Shown: positions 16,623 to 24,446, counted from the stretch's first letter. The stretch: DNA of 64,000 nt from Streptomyces sp. NBC_01116 (GCF_041435495.1 NZ_CP108644.1:7921501-7985500), one strand, 5' to 3'. Made by a program: numbers and translations. The notes: a model not told the origin generated them from the letters alone.

Positions 16623-17198
16623 ATGACCATGCCCTCCGCACTCGCCACCCACGAGGCCCGCCACCGCCTGCACGAGCTGACCGTCATCGATGTCCGGACC
16701 CCCGGTGAGTACGCCGGCGGTCACCTGCCCGGCGCGCTCAACATCCCGCTGGACCGGATCCAGCGGGCCCTCGCCGACATCCGGCAGGCCGCGGACCGCG
16801 GTGAGATCCTGATCGTCTGCGCGTCCGGCGCCCGCTCGGGGAACGCCTGCCGGATCCTCGCCGAGAACGGCGTCACCGCGGCCACGCTCGACGGTGGCAC
16901 CAGCGCCTGGGCGGCCGACGGTCACGACCTGCACCGCCCCCAAGGAACCCCTCGTGCGACCTGGGGCATGGAGCGGCAGGTCCGTCTCACCGCCGGGACC
17001 CTCGTCCTCCTCGGGCTGCTCCTCGGCCTCCTCGTCCACCCCGCGTTCCAGCTCCTCTCCGCGGGCATCGCGGCCGGGCTGGTCTTCTCCGCCCTGACCA
17101 ACACCTGCGGCATGGCCGCCATGCTCGCCAAGCTGCCCCACAACCGCGTCGACGCGGCCGGCCTCGACGCCACGCTCGCGGCACTGCGCGGGCGCTGA
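16623..17198 (+). CDS. rhodanese with C-terminal membrane domain (DUF2892/YgaP type)
   Basis: A 191-residue protein. Residues 1-105 are a rhodanese domain (LTVIDVRTPGEYAGGHLPGA, active Cys66 in VCASGARSG). Residues 118-190 form the DUF2892 membrane hairpin with two hydrophobic stretches and the conserved NTCGMAAMLAKLPHN end. This is the YgaP architecture, a membrane-bound sulfurtransferase. ATG 16623 is chosen because AAAGG ends 12 bases before it; ATG 16611 abuts that site. The stop is followed directly, in the same phase, by the remains of an amino-acid permease. Confidence 0.87.
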   Translation: MTMPSALATHEARHRLHELTVIDVRTPGEYAGGHLPGALNIPLDRIQRALADIRQAADRGEILIVCASGARSGNACRILAENGVTAATLDGGTSAWAADGHDLHRPQGTPRATWGMERQVRLTAGTLVLLGLLLGLLVHPAFQLLSAGIAAGLVFSALTNTCGMAAMLAKLPHNRVDAAGLDATLAALRGR

Positions 17199-17981
17199 CC
17201 GGAAGCGGGCCCGTCCTCGGGGCGCAGCAGGCCCCGCTCGCGCGACGCCGCACGGCTGCGCATCGGCTCGGACGCCGGTGTCGGCGGGGTGATCCAGGCA
17301 GCGGGTCTGCTGTTCTTCGCCTTCGCCGGGTATGCCCGCATCGCCACCCTCGGCGAGGAGGTGCGGGATCCCGCCCGCACCCTTCCGCGCGCCATCCCGA
17401 TCGCGCTCACCGTCTACGCCCTCGTCGCGGGCGCCGCCCTGGCCGTACTGGGGCCCGGCGGACTGGCCGACAGCGCGGCCCCGTTGGCGGATGCCGTACG
17501 CGCCGCGGGGGCGGGCCGGATCGTGCCCGTCGTCCGTGTGGGCGGCGCCGTCGCCGCCCTCGGCTCCCTGCTCGCGCTGATCCTCGGTGTCTCCCGTACC
17601 ACCCTGGCCATGGCCCGCGACCGGCACCTGCCGCACGTCCTGGCCGCCGTCCATCCCCGCTTCGGTGTCCCGCACCGAGCCGAACTCGCCGTCGGCGCGG
17701 TCGTCGCCGTGCTCGCCCCGACCTCCGACGTACGCGGAGCGATCGGGTTCTCCTCCTTCGGGGTGCTGGCCTACTACGCCGTCGCCAACGCCTCCGCGTG
17801 GACGCTCACCCCCGCGGAAGGGCGACCGAACCGCCTCGTCCCCGCCGTCGGCCTGACCGGCTGCGCGGTCCTCGCCTTCGCGCTGCCGGCGGGCGCCGTG
17901 ATCTCCGGCGCCGCGGTCCTCGTCCTCGGAGCCGCCGTCTTCGGTATCCGAAAGGCGGTGGGCGGCCGTTCGCTCCGCTGA
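17199..17981 (+). pseudogene. N-terminally truncated APC-family amino-acid permease
   Basis: From about 17260 the sequence encodes the C-terminal half of an amino-acid/polyamine permease: VIQAAGLLFFAFAGYARIATLGEEVRDP, followed by five to six hydrophobic segments and the LAMARDRHLP and VPHRAE loops. Only about 230 residues remain against roughly 430-480 in the family; the first five or six helices are absent. The open frame runs straight on from the rhodanese stop at 17198. A GTG at 17289 exists but has no good ribosome site. The deletion junction lies between 17199 and about 17260. It is very probably non-functional. Confidence 0.8.
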
Positions 17982-18007
17982 CCCGCAGCGGAGCCGCGTC
18001 AGGTCGG

Positions 18008-19402
18008 TCAGGAGGAGCAGCAGCCGCCCGCCGCCTCGCCGTCGGCCGGGGCTCCGGCACCGAGCCGGACCACGGTTGGTTCCGGCGTCGCGCAGCGCCC
18101 TCCGGGGTCGGACTGTGCGGCGGCGGGGTCGTCGAAGAGGCCCGCCCCGCCGCAGACACCCGTTTCGGGGAGGGTGAGTTCGACCCGGTCGGCCGCTTCC
18201 AGGTCGCCGGCGAGGGCGGCGGCCACGGAGCGGACCTGCTCGTGGCCGGTCATGGCGAGGAAGGTCGGGGCGCGGCCGTAGGACTTCATGCCCACCAGGT
18301 AGATCCCCGGTTCCGGGTGGGACAGCTCGCGGTGCCCGTGCGGGTAGACGGTGCCGCAGGAGTGCTGGTTGGGGTCGATGAGCGGGGCCAGTCCGGTGGG
18401 GGCCTGCAGGCGCTCGTCCAGGCCGAGGCGCAGCTCGTCCAGGAAGCCGAGGTCGGGGCGGAATCCGGTCAGTACGATCACCTCGTCGACCGCGTCGAGG
18501 TGGCGTCCGTCCTCGCCCACCAGCACGAGGCGGCCCTCGGCGTCGCGTTCCACCGCTTCGGTCCGGAAGCCGGTGACCGCGTCCGCGTGCCCCTCGTCGA
18601 CCGCGGCCTTCGCCGCGAGTCCGAGAGCCCCGCGGGCGGGCAACTGGTCGGCGTCGCCCCCGCCGAAGGTGCCGGCGGAGAGGCCCCGGCGCAGGACCCA
18701 CACGGCGGTGGCGCCCGCGCCGTCGCCGGACTTCGCGAGGTCGGCGAGCGAGGAGAGCGCGGTGAAGGCGGAGGCCCCCGAGCCGACGACCGCGGTGCGC
18801 CGCCCGACGTAACGGGCGCGGACAGCCGGGTCCTTGAGGTCGGGGACGCGGTAGGTGATCCGGTCGGCCGCGGTCTTCTCCCCGAGGGCCGGCAGGCCGT
18901 CGGCGCCCGCCGGGGACGGTGTGGCCCAGGTGCCGGACGCGTCGACGACGGCGCGGGCGAGGATCCGCTCCTCGCGGCTGTCGGCGTGGGTGACGTGGAC
19001 GACGAACGGCTGCCGGTCGCGGTCGGCGTCCACGATCCGGTCGCGGCCGGAGCGGGAGACGCCGGTGACCCGGGCGCCGAGGCGGATCCGGTCGCCGAGG
19101 GCGTCGGCGAGCGGCCGCAGATACTGTTCGGCCCAGTCACCGCCGGAGGGGTACGTGTCCGGGGCGGGCCGCGTCCAGCCGGTGGGGGCCAGCAGCTTCT
19201 CGGCGGCCGGGTCGACCACCTCGCCCCAGGGGGAGAAGAGGCGCACATGCGCCCAGGCGCGCACCGCCGCGCCCGCGGTGGCCCCGGCTTCCAGGACCAG
19301 GGGTTCGATGCCCCGGTCGATCAGGTGGACCGCGGCGGCCAGCCCGATGGGACCGGCTCCGATCACGACGACGGGCAGTTCGTTGGCGGCGGGTGCGTTC
19401 AC
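18008..19402 (-). CDS. arsO: ArsO-like FAD/NAD(P)-dependent monooxygenase of the arsenic island
   Basis: A 464-residue flavoprotein. It begins with a GxGxxG FAD site (VVVIGAGPIGLAAA), has a second dinucleotide site (TAVVGSGASAFTAL) and an ATP-like FTG segment (VIVLTGFRPDLGFL). This is the layout of flavin monooxygenases annotated ArsO in Streptomyces arsenic clusters. The C-terminal 56 residues are an extension with four cysteines, ending GGCCSS. GTG 19402 is chosen because GAGGAG lies upstream; an upstream in-frame ATG would be longer without a site. It is divergent from arsR across a region with two ArsR-like operators. Substrate and exact reaction are unproven. Confidence 0.75.
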   Translation of the reverse strand: MNAPAANELPVVVIGAGPIGLAAAVHLIDRGIEPLVLEAGATAGAAVRAWAHVRLFSPWGEVVDPAAEKLLAPTGWTRPAPDTYPSGGDWAEQYLRPLADALGDRIRLGARVTGVSRSGRDRIVDADRDRQPFVVHVTHADSREERILARAVVDASGTWATPSPAGADGLPALGEKTAADRITYRVPDLKDPAVRARYVGRRTAVVGSGASAFTALSSLADLAKSGDGAGATAVWVLRRGLSAGTFGGGDADQLPARGALGLAAKAAVDEGHADAVTGFRTEAVERDAEGRLVLVGEDGRHLDAVDEVIVLTGFRPDLGFLDELRLGLDERLQAPTGLAPLIDPNQHSCGTVYPHGHRELSHPEPGIYLVGMKSYGRAPTFLAMTGHEQVRSVAAALAGDLEAADRVELTLPETGVCGGAGLFDDPAAAQSDPGGRCATPEPTVVRLGAGAPADGEAAGGCCSS

Positions 19403-19475
19403 GGCGCGACTCCTCGCGTGTTTCGATATCTGTCGATGTCTTGTGGCGTCCAGGATGGCATTCGTATCGATGAGC

Positions 19476-19498
19476 GTCAACATAGGCGTTTGTCGAAA
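19476..19498. promoter_or_regulatory. putative ArsR operator A
   Basis: GTCAACATAGGCGTTTGTCGAA, which has imperfect inverted halves TCAACA and TGTCGA. A near copy lies at 19630 just before the arsR start. It is placed upstream of arsO, so it probably mediates arsenic-responsive repression of that gene. A related TCGATATCTGTCGA word at 19423 is nearer the arsO start. Confidence 0.6.
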
Positions 19499-19629
19499 TA
19501 GGGGGTCGCCGGTGCGCTGCTTCGGGCTCTCGATGGGGCAGTCGGGCGCGGCCGCTCGATTCGCCGGCCTTCGCGGTCGCCCTCGTCCCCTACGCGGCGA
19601 TGAACCTCTGCCGCCCTGATTCGACGTGT

Positions 19630-19651
19630 GTCAACATAGAGGTATGTCGCA
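19630..19651. promoter_or_regulatory. putative ArsR operator B overlapping arsR start
   Basis: GTCAACATAGAGGTATGTCGCA shares 17 of 22 positions with operator A in the same orientation. It contains the AGAGG ribosome site and the ATG of arsR itself, so repressor binding would block the gene's own transcription or early elongation. Confidence 0.6.
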
Positions 19652-20027
19652 AGCGAAGGTGCTGCCGCTGATCGAGCCCGCCGACGGCCGGGGCGTGGTG
19701 CCGTGCTGCCCGCCCCTGACCGAGCGCCCGATGACCGCCGACGAGGCGCAGACGGCCGCGCGGATGTTCAAGGCGCTCGGCGACCCGGTGCGGCTGCGGC
19801 TGTTCTCCGCCGTGGCCTCGCACGAGGGCGGCGAGGCCTGCGTGTGCGACATCTCCGATGTCGGGGTCTCCCAGCCCACCGTGTCCCATCACTTGAAGAA
19901 GCTGAAGGAGGCCGGGCTGCTGACGTCCGAGCGGCGCGGCACCTGGGTCTACTACCGGGTCGAACCGTCGGTGCTGGCCGGGATGGGCAGGCTGCTGACG
20001 CGGCCCGCCGCCCGACCGGGAGGGTGA
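19644..20027 (+). CDS. arsR: ArsR/SmtB family arsenite-responsive repressor
   Basis: A 127-residue winged-helix repressor. It carries the arsenic-sensing CxC motif (Cys66-Val-Cys68-Asp in EACVCDISD) at the start of the recognition helix, followed by VSQPTVSHHLKKLKEAGL and the GTWVYYRV wing. A further vicinal pair Cys21-Cys22 in the N-terminal arm could supply a third thiolate. ATG 19644 is preceded by AGAGG. It lies directly upstream of the ArsN1-like gene, 13 bases apart, and probably forms a two-gene operon with it. Confidence 0.9.
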   Translation: MSQAKVLPLIEPADGRGVVPCCPPLTERPMTADEAQTAARMFKALGDPVRLRLFSAVASHEGGEACVCDISDVGVSQPTVSHHLKKLKEAGLLTSERRGTWVYYRVEPSVLAGMGRLLTRPAARPGG

Positions 20028-20040
20028 CGGGACGGAGCGC

Positions 20041-20550
20041 GTGGTGAGCGGAGCGCCGGGAGTCGTGATCGCGCCGCTGACCGCGGACCACGCCGAGCAG
20101 GTGCTGGCGATCTATCGGGCGGGCATCGACGAGGGCAACGCCACCTTCGAGACCGGCCCGCCCGACTGGCGGAGCTTCGACGCCGCGAAGCTGCCCGGCC
20201 ACCGCTTCGTCGCCCTCGGCGGGCTCGGTGAGGTCCTGGGCTGGGTGGCGGCCGGCCGGGTCTCGGAGCGGTGCGCGTACGCGGGCGTCGTCGAGCATTC
20301 CGTGTACGTCGATCCCGCGGCGCGGGGCCGGGGGATCGCCGCCCTCTTGCTGAAGGCCCTGGTCGACTCCACCGAGCGGGCCGGCATCTGGACCGTTCAG
20401 GCCGGAATCTTCCCGGAGAACACCGCCAGCCTCGCCGTCCACGCGCGGGCGGGTTTCCGGGTCATCGGCGTACGCGAGCGGATCGGGCGCCACCGCGGCG
20501 TCTGGCGCGACGTCGTCCTCGTCGAACGCCGCAGCCCCGCCGTCGGGTGA
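20041..20550 (+). CDS. arsN1: ArsN1-like GNAT acetyltransferase (arsinothricin/phosphinothricin resistance family)
   Basis: A 169-residue GCN5-type acetyltransferase of the phosphinothricin N-acetyltransferase family. It has the diagnostic NATFETGPPDW segment near the N-terminus, the HSVYVDPAARGRGIAALLLKAL acetyl-CoA loop and the ENTASLAVHARAGFRVIGV block ending near GVWRDVVL. Members in arsenic clusters are called ArsN1; the characterised ones acetylate the amino group of arsinothricin, an organoarsenical antibiotic. It sits 13 bases after an arsenic-sensing arsR and next to an ACR3 pump, which favours ArsN1 over a general drug-resistance role. The GTG at 20041 or 20044 is the start. Confidence 0.82.
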   Translation: MVSGAPGVVIAPLTADHAEQVLAIYRAGIDEGNATFETGPPDWRSFDAAKLPGHRFVALGGLGEVLGWVAAGRVSERCAYAGVVEHSVYVDPAARGRGIAALLLKALVDSTERAGIWTVQAGIFPENTASLAVHARAGFRVIGVRERIGRHRGVWRDVVLVERRSPAVG

Positions 20551-20605
20551 CGGCCGCTTGGGCCGCGCCGTCCCGCGCACGGCGGCCCCGCGCGCCCGCG
20601 ACGCG

Positions 20606-21721
20606 TCACGGTGCCGTCGTCACCGCACCGGAGGCGAATCCGCGCCGCCAGGCGAGCGCGACGTACACCAGCCCGATCAGGACCGGCACTTCGATGAGCG
20701 GGCCGACGACACCGGACAGGGCCTGTCCGGAGGTGACGCCGAAGGTGGCGATGGCCACCGCGATGGCGAGTTCGAAGTTGTTGCCCGCCGCGGTGAAGGC
20801 GAGCGTGGTGGTGCGGTCGTACGCCAGCCCGAGGCTCTTCCCGAGGAGGAAGGTCCCGAAGAACATGATCGCGAAGTAGACCAGCAGGGGCAGGGCGATC
20901 CGTGCGACGTCGAGCGGATTCGAGGTGATCGTCCTTCCCTGGAGAGCGAAGAGGACGACGATCGTGAACAGCAGGCCGTACAGCGCCCATGGCCCGATCC
21001 TCGGCAGGAATCGCTGCTCGTACTGCTCGCGCCCCATCCTCTTCTCTCCGAGGCGGCGGGTGAGGAACCCGGCCAGCAGCGGGACGCCGAGGAAGACGAC
21101 GACGTTCAGCGCGATGTGCCACACGGAGACGTCCAGGCCCTGGCCGTCCCCGAGGTTCATCCAGCGGGGCAGCAGGTCGAGGTAGAACCAGCCCAGCAGG
21201 CCGAACGCGAACACCTGGAACACCGAGTTCAGGGCGACGAGGACGGCTGCGGCCTCCCGGTCGCCGCAGGCGAGGTCGTTCCAGATGATGACCATGGCGA
21301 TGCAGCGGGCCAGGCCCACGATGATCAGGCCGGTGCGGTATTCGGGCAGGTCCGGCAGGAAGATCCAGGCCAGGGCGAACATCACCGCGGGGCCGACGAC
21401 CCAGTTGACGACCAGCGAGGAGACCAGCAGTCTGCGGTCGCCGGTCACGCGGTCGAGCCGGTCGTAACGGACCTTGGCCAGCACCGGGTACATCATGACC
21501 AGCAGGCCGAGTGCGATCGGCAGCGAGATCCCGCCGATCTCGATCTTCGCGAGGGCGTCGTTCATCGAGGGAACGACGCGGCCCAGGCCCAGCCCGACCG
21601 CCATGGCGAGCAGGATCCACACGGCGAGGTAGCGGTCGAGGGTGGAGAGCTTCCCGACGATCGACTCGTCCCCGCCCGGGCCGGCGCCCCGGGCGGCGGT
21701 GGCGGGCTCGGTGGAGGTCAC
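20606..21721 (-). CDS. acr3: ACR3 family arsenite efflux transporter
   Basis: A 371-residue membrane protein with ten hydrophobic helices that exports arsenite. It contains the hallmark helix-4 cysteine in GLARCIAMVIIWNDLACGD and the TAAGNNFELAIAVAIA motif of the later half, both typical of ACR3. The start is a GTG at 21721 overlapping the stop of the upstream arsR in GTGA, so pump and repressor are translationally coupled. Its 3' end faces that of the ArsN1-like gene 55 bases away. Confidence 0.94.
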   Translation of the reverse strand: MTSTEPATAARGAGPGGDESIVGKLSTLDRYLAVWILLAMAVGLGLGRVVPSMNDALAKIEIGGISLPIALGLLVMMYPVLAKVRYDRLDRVTGDRRLLVSSLVVNWVVGPAVMFALAWIFLPDLPEYRTGLIIVGLARCIAMVIIWNDLACGDREAAAVLVALNSVFQVFAFGLLGWFYLDLLPRWMNLGDGQGLDVSVWHIALNVVVFLGVPLLAGFLTRRLGEKRMGREQYEQRFLPRIGPWALYGLLFTIVVLFALQGRTITSNPLDVARIALPLLVYFAIMFFGTFLLGKSLGLAYDRTTTLAFTAAGNNFELAIAVAIATFGVTSGQALSGVVGPLIEVPVLIGLVYVALAWRRGFASGAVTTAP

Positions 21722-22026
21722 GGGCAGGCCCTCCTGTTCTCACCGGCGGTACGCGCGGACTCGGCCAGCGCGGCGAACTGCCCGGACAGCCCGGCCAGGA
21801 CGTCGGGCCTGAGCCGGTAATAGGTGAAGCGGCCGCACGGCTCGGTCTCCACCAGCCCGGCCTCGCGCAGCACCCTCAGATGGTTGGACAGGTTGGTCTG
21901 CCTGGCTCCGGTCTCCTCCACCAGGTGCGTCGTGCAGAGCGTCTCGCGGGCGAGCAGGTTCACGATGCGGAGGCGGAGTGGATCGCCCAGCGCCCTCATC
22001 ACATCAGGATCGACTGAAGTCAGCAT
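21718..22026 (-). CDS. arsR: ArsR/SmtB family repressor, second copy with different cysteine layout
   Basis: A 102-residue winged-helix repressor (DPDVMRALGDPLRLRIVNLL, then RQTNLSNHLRVLREAGLVE and the GRFTYYRL wing). Unlike the repressor at 19644 it lacks the CxCD motif: the equivalent helix has only Cys31 in ETLCTTH, with further cysteines at 64 (EPCGRF) and 101 near the C-terminus. This suggests an independently evolved arsenite site. It is first in an operon with the ACR3 gene and diverges from arsC over a GCTGAT/ATCAGC palindrome. Confidence 0.88.
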   Translation of the reverse strand: MLTSVDPDVMRALGDPLRLRIVNLLARETLCTTHLVEETGARQTNLSNHLRVLREAGLVETEPCGRFTYYRLRPDVLAGLSGQFAALAESARTAGENRRACP

Positions 22027-22028
22027 GT

Positions 22029-22048
22029 GCTGATACTTTCACATCAGC
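22029..22048. promoter_or_regulatory. inverted-repeat operator between arsR2-acr3 and arsC
   Basis: GCTGAT and ATCAGC are separated by eight bases, just upstream of the ArsR2 ATG. A related CACTGATACCAGTG word follows at 22052. The position between two divergent arsenic genes points to ArsR2 binding. It bears no resemblance to the operators at 19476/19630. Confidence 0.6.
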
Positions 22049-22130
22049 GCTCACTGATACCAGTGGGCGCTGAAGTCATCGGAGTCATCGGCGGCAGGGT
22101 TCCGCCGTACGACGGGAGAGAGCGATCACC

Positions 22131-22541
22131 ATGGCCGAGTCCTCCGGGAAGCCGTCCGTCCTGTTCGTCTGCGTCCACAACGCCGGCCGCTCCCAGATGG
22201 CCGCCGCCTGGCTGACCCACCTGGCCGGGGACCGTGTCGAGGTCCGCTCCGCGGGCTCGAACCCCGCAGACGCCGTCAACCCCGCCGCCGTCGAGGCGAT
22301 GGCCGAAGTGGGGATCGACATCGCGGCCGGGACGCCGAAGGTGCTCACCGCCGACGCGGTCCGTGAGTCCGACGTCTGCGTCACGATGGGCTGCGGCGAC
22401 ACCTGCCCCGTCTTCCCCGGCAAGCGCTACCTCGACTGGAAGCTCGATGACCCGGCCGGTCGCGGCGTGGCCGCCGTCCGCCCGATCCGCGACGAGATCA
22501 AGATCCTCGTCGAGGGCCTGATCGCCGAGATCGCACCCTGA
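22131..22541 (+). CDS. arsC: arsenate reductase, low-molecular-weight phosphatase fold
   Basis: A 136-residue arsenate reductase. The P-loop is Cys14-Val-His-Asn-Ala-Gly-Arg20-Ser, and further cysteines are at 83, 88 and 92 in the DVCVTMGCGDTCP segment. The several downstream cysteines fit the thioredoxin-coupled mechanism with an intramolecular disulfide relay rather than the mycothiol type, which needs only one Cys. It diverges from arsR2-acr3, so arsenate is reduced and then exported by genes under one control region. Confidence 0.93.
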   Translation: MAESSGKPSVLFVCVHNAGRSQMAAAWLTHLAGDRVEVRSAGSNPADAVNPAAVEAMAEVGIDIAAGTPKVLTADAVRESDVCVTMGCGDTCPVFPGKRYLDWKLDDPAGRGVAAVRPIRDEIKILVEGLIAEIAP

Positions 22542-22583
22542 TCGAGGTGCGGCCCCGCCTCGAAGGCCGCCGGACGCGGTGCC

Positions 22584-23291
22584 CTACGCGGAAGTTCCGT
22601 CGGCGGGCGAGGGCGAGGGCACGGTGTACGGGCGGAGGACCATCAGCGAGTCCTCCGACGACGCGACCATGGCGAAGGGGAACCGGTCGAGTTCGAGGCA
22701 GAGCCTGACGTCATCGGGATGGGCTCCCTGCCGTACGCCTTCCGTCAGTTCGGCGGCGGCGCGCGAACCGGCGGCGCGGCGCAGGAACGCGGTCGCGTCC
22801 GGCCCGCCCCGCTCGGTCCTCCGCGCGATGTACTGGGCGCACGCCAGATCCTCCTCGGCGCGCCCCTCCTCGCCGGTGACCACGAAGGTGACGGCCTCAC
22901 ACCCGCGTTGCCGCAGGAGGCGAGCCGTCGCGCCCGCCACCACGAAGCCGGCGCACAGCACCAACGACGCCTCCCTGACCGCGAGTGCGCCCACCGTCCC
23001 CGCCGTGGTCTTCTGCACCACGGTCCGTCCGCCGAGGTCGAGTGAGCGCAGAAGGCCCGGTGAGTTGACGGCGTCGAAGCCGGGCGCCGGCGGACCGTCC
23101 TTGAGGGCCACCCAATCGGGATGGCGTGCCTTGAGCGCAAGGGCGTCGGTGAGCGACTCGGCCAGGACGATCTTCTCCGCGCCCCGGCCGAACGCCCAGG
23201 CGGCCACCGTGAACGCCCGCATGACGTCGACCACGACCGCCACGGACGGAGTGCGGGTCAGCTCGGCGATGCCGAGGAAACGAGCTTCCAT
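22584..23291 (-). CDS. ComB-like 2-phosphosulfolactate phosphatase family protein
   Basis: A 235-residue protein of the ComB family. Recognised segments are SVAVVVDVMRAFTVAAWAFGRGAEKI at the N-terminus, NSPGLLRSLDLGGRTVVQKTTAGT in the middle and LVLCAGFVVAGATARLL. Named members dephosphorylate 2-phosphosulfolactate in coenzyme M synthesis, but actinobacterial homologues have no known pathway of that kind. The real substrate is therefore unknown. It faces arsC tail to tail, 42 bases away, and is probably not part of the arsenic module. Confidence 0.72.
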   Translation of the reverse strand: MEARFLGIAELTRTPSVAVVVDVMRAFTVAAWAFGRGAEKIVLAESLTDALALKARHPDWVALKDGPPAPGFDAVNSPGLLRSLDLGGRTVVQKTTAGTVGALAVREASLVLCAGFVVAGATARLLRQRGCEAVTFVVTGEEGRAEEDLACAQYIARRTERGGPDATAFLRRAAGSRAAAELTEGVRQGAHPDDVRLCLELDRFPFAMVASSEDSLMVLRPYTVPSPSPADGTSA

Positions 23292-23475
23292 CCGGTCATG
23301 ATCGCGTACGTCCGGCCTGGAGCACCCGGCAGGTGAGGCGGTTCACAGCGGCGGTCCCGGAAGGCGAACCCGGCGGCCGCGCTGGGTCGGCCGCCGCCGG
23401 CCGCGGCTAAGGGCTGCCCCGTGATCCCCGGCGGGCGCGCGACGGCAGCTACGGCACCTCGCCGCGTTGTCGGAA

Positions 23476-23502
23476 CGTCCGCATACATCTCGTATGCGGA
23501 CG
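23476..23502. repeat. perfect 11-base inverted repeat with 5-base spacer
   Basis: CGTCCGCATAC, then ATCTC, then GTATGCGGACG. It lies in the gap between the LysR gene (3' end at 23571) and the ComB-like gene (start 23291). It could be a terminator for the LysR gene or an operator for the ComB-like gene. There is no T-tract, and the arms are not G/C-saturated as most Streptomyces terminators are, which slightly favours an operator. Confidence 0.55.
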
Positions 23503-23570
23503 TCCCTCCGCCTGGCGATGCACCGCATCTGACGCCGCACGCTGATCCACCAGGGAGCACGGGACAGCCC

Positions 23571-24446
23571 TCAGTCCTCCTCGATGCCCAGGAGATCGAG
23601 GAAGGCCGCGGCCGCCGGGGTCGGCCTGCCGCGGCCCCAGATCACGTACTCGACGCGGGTCGGCGCGTCCGTGACCTCGATCGTGGTCACCCCGGGCAGA
23701 CCGGCGGCGTACGTGGGCGGGAGCAGGGCCACGCCCAGGCCGGCGCCGACCAACCGGGCCAGGTAGTCGGCGTTCGTCACCTCGAAGGCGACCTCGCGGG
23801 TGAGGCCGGCGGCGGCGAAGGCGAGATCGGACTGCGCACGGCCGGCGGTCCTCGCCGGGAGGTCCACGAACACCTCCGACGACAGCCGGCGAAGGTCGAC
23901 CGAGGACGCGCCGGCGAGCGGGTGGGCCGGGGAGACCACCGCGATCAGCCGCTCCCTGGACAGCTCCCGGGCCCGGACACCCCGGGGCCGGGCCGTGACC
24001 GGGACGCCGAGGAACGCCACCTCCGTCTCGCCGCTTCTGACCTGCTCGACGAGCTCCTCGCTCGCCCCCACGCCGAGGCTGACCCGGGCTCCGGGGTGGC
24101 GCCGGTGGAAGTCCTGGAGGACGGAGGGGAGGTCCACGGCGGCCACGGTGGGGATCAGGCCCACCGTGAGGCGCCCGCGTACCTCCCCGACGGTCGCCGC
24201 CACTTCGGCCGCGGCCCGCTCCGCCGCGTCCAGGCACTGTCGGGCCGCGGGCAGGAACGCCGCGCCCGCCGGTGTCAACCGGACCCGGCGGCTGGTGCGT
24301 TCGAACAGCCTGGCGCCCAACTCCTTCTCCAGGCGCGCGATCTGGTGGCTGAGCGCGGACTGGACCACCAGACAGCGCTGGGCGGCCCTCGTGAAGTTGT
24401 TCGTTTCGGCCACGGCGATCACGTACCGCATCTGCTGGAGCTCCAT
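23571..24446 (-). CDS. LysR family transcriptional regulator
   Basis: A 291-residue LysR regulator. The N-terminal winged helix is typical (QQMRYVIAVAETNNFTRAAQRC, SALSHQIARLEKELGARLFER, RVRLTPAG), followed by an effector domain with TVGLIPTVAAVDLP and the GLGVALLP motif. It is divergent from the EamA-family exporter gene at 24646 with about 200 bases between, the usual arrangement for a LysR regulator controlling its neighbour. The gap contains an imperfect ATCCATcGTGAATCCGGAT-like dyad close to the LysR start. Confidence 0.92.
   Translation of the reverse strand: MELQQMRYVIAVAETNNFTRAAQRCLVVQSALSHQIARLEKELGARLFERTSRRVRLTPAGAAFLPAARQCLDAAERAAAEVAATVGEVRGRLTVGLIPTVAAVDLPSVLQDFHRRHPGARVSLGVGASEELVEQVRSGETEVAFLGVPVTARPRGVRARELSRERLIAVVSPAHPLAGASSVDLRRLSSEVFVDLPARTAGRAQSDLAFAAAGLTREVAFEVTNADYLARLVGAGLGVALLPPTYAAGLPGVTTIEVTDAPTRVEYVIWGRGRPTPAAAAFLDLLGIEED

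Noticed and set aside
23494..23532. A 12-codon leader-peptide-like frame (MRTSLRLAMHRI)
   Set aside because: It has no ribosome site, and no plus-strand gene follows within reach, so an attenuator role makes no sense.
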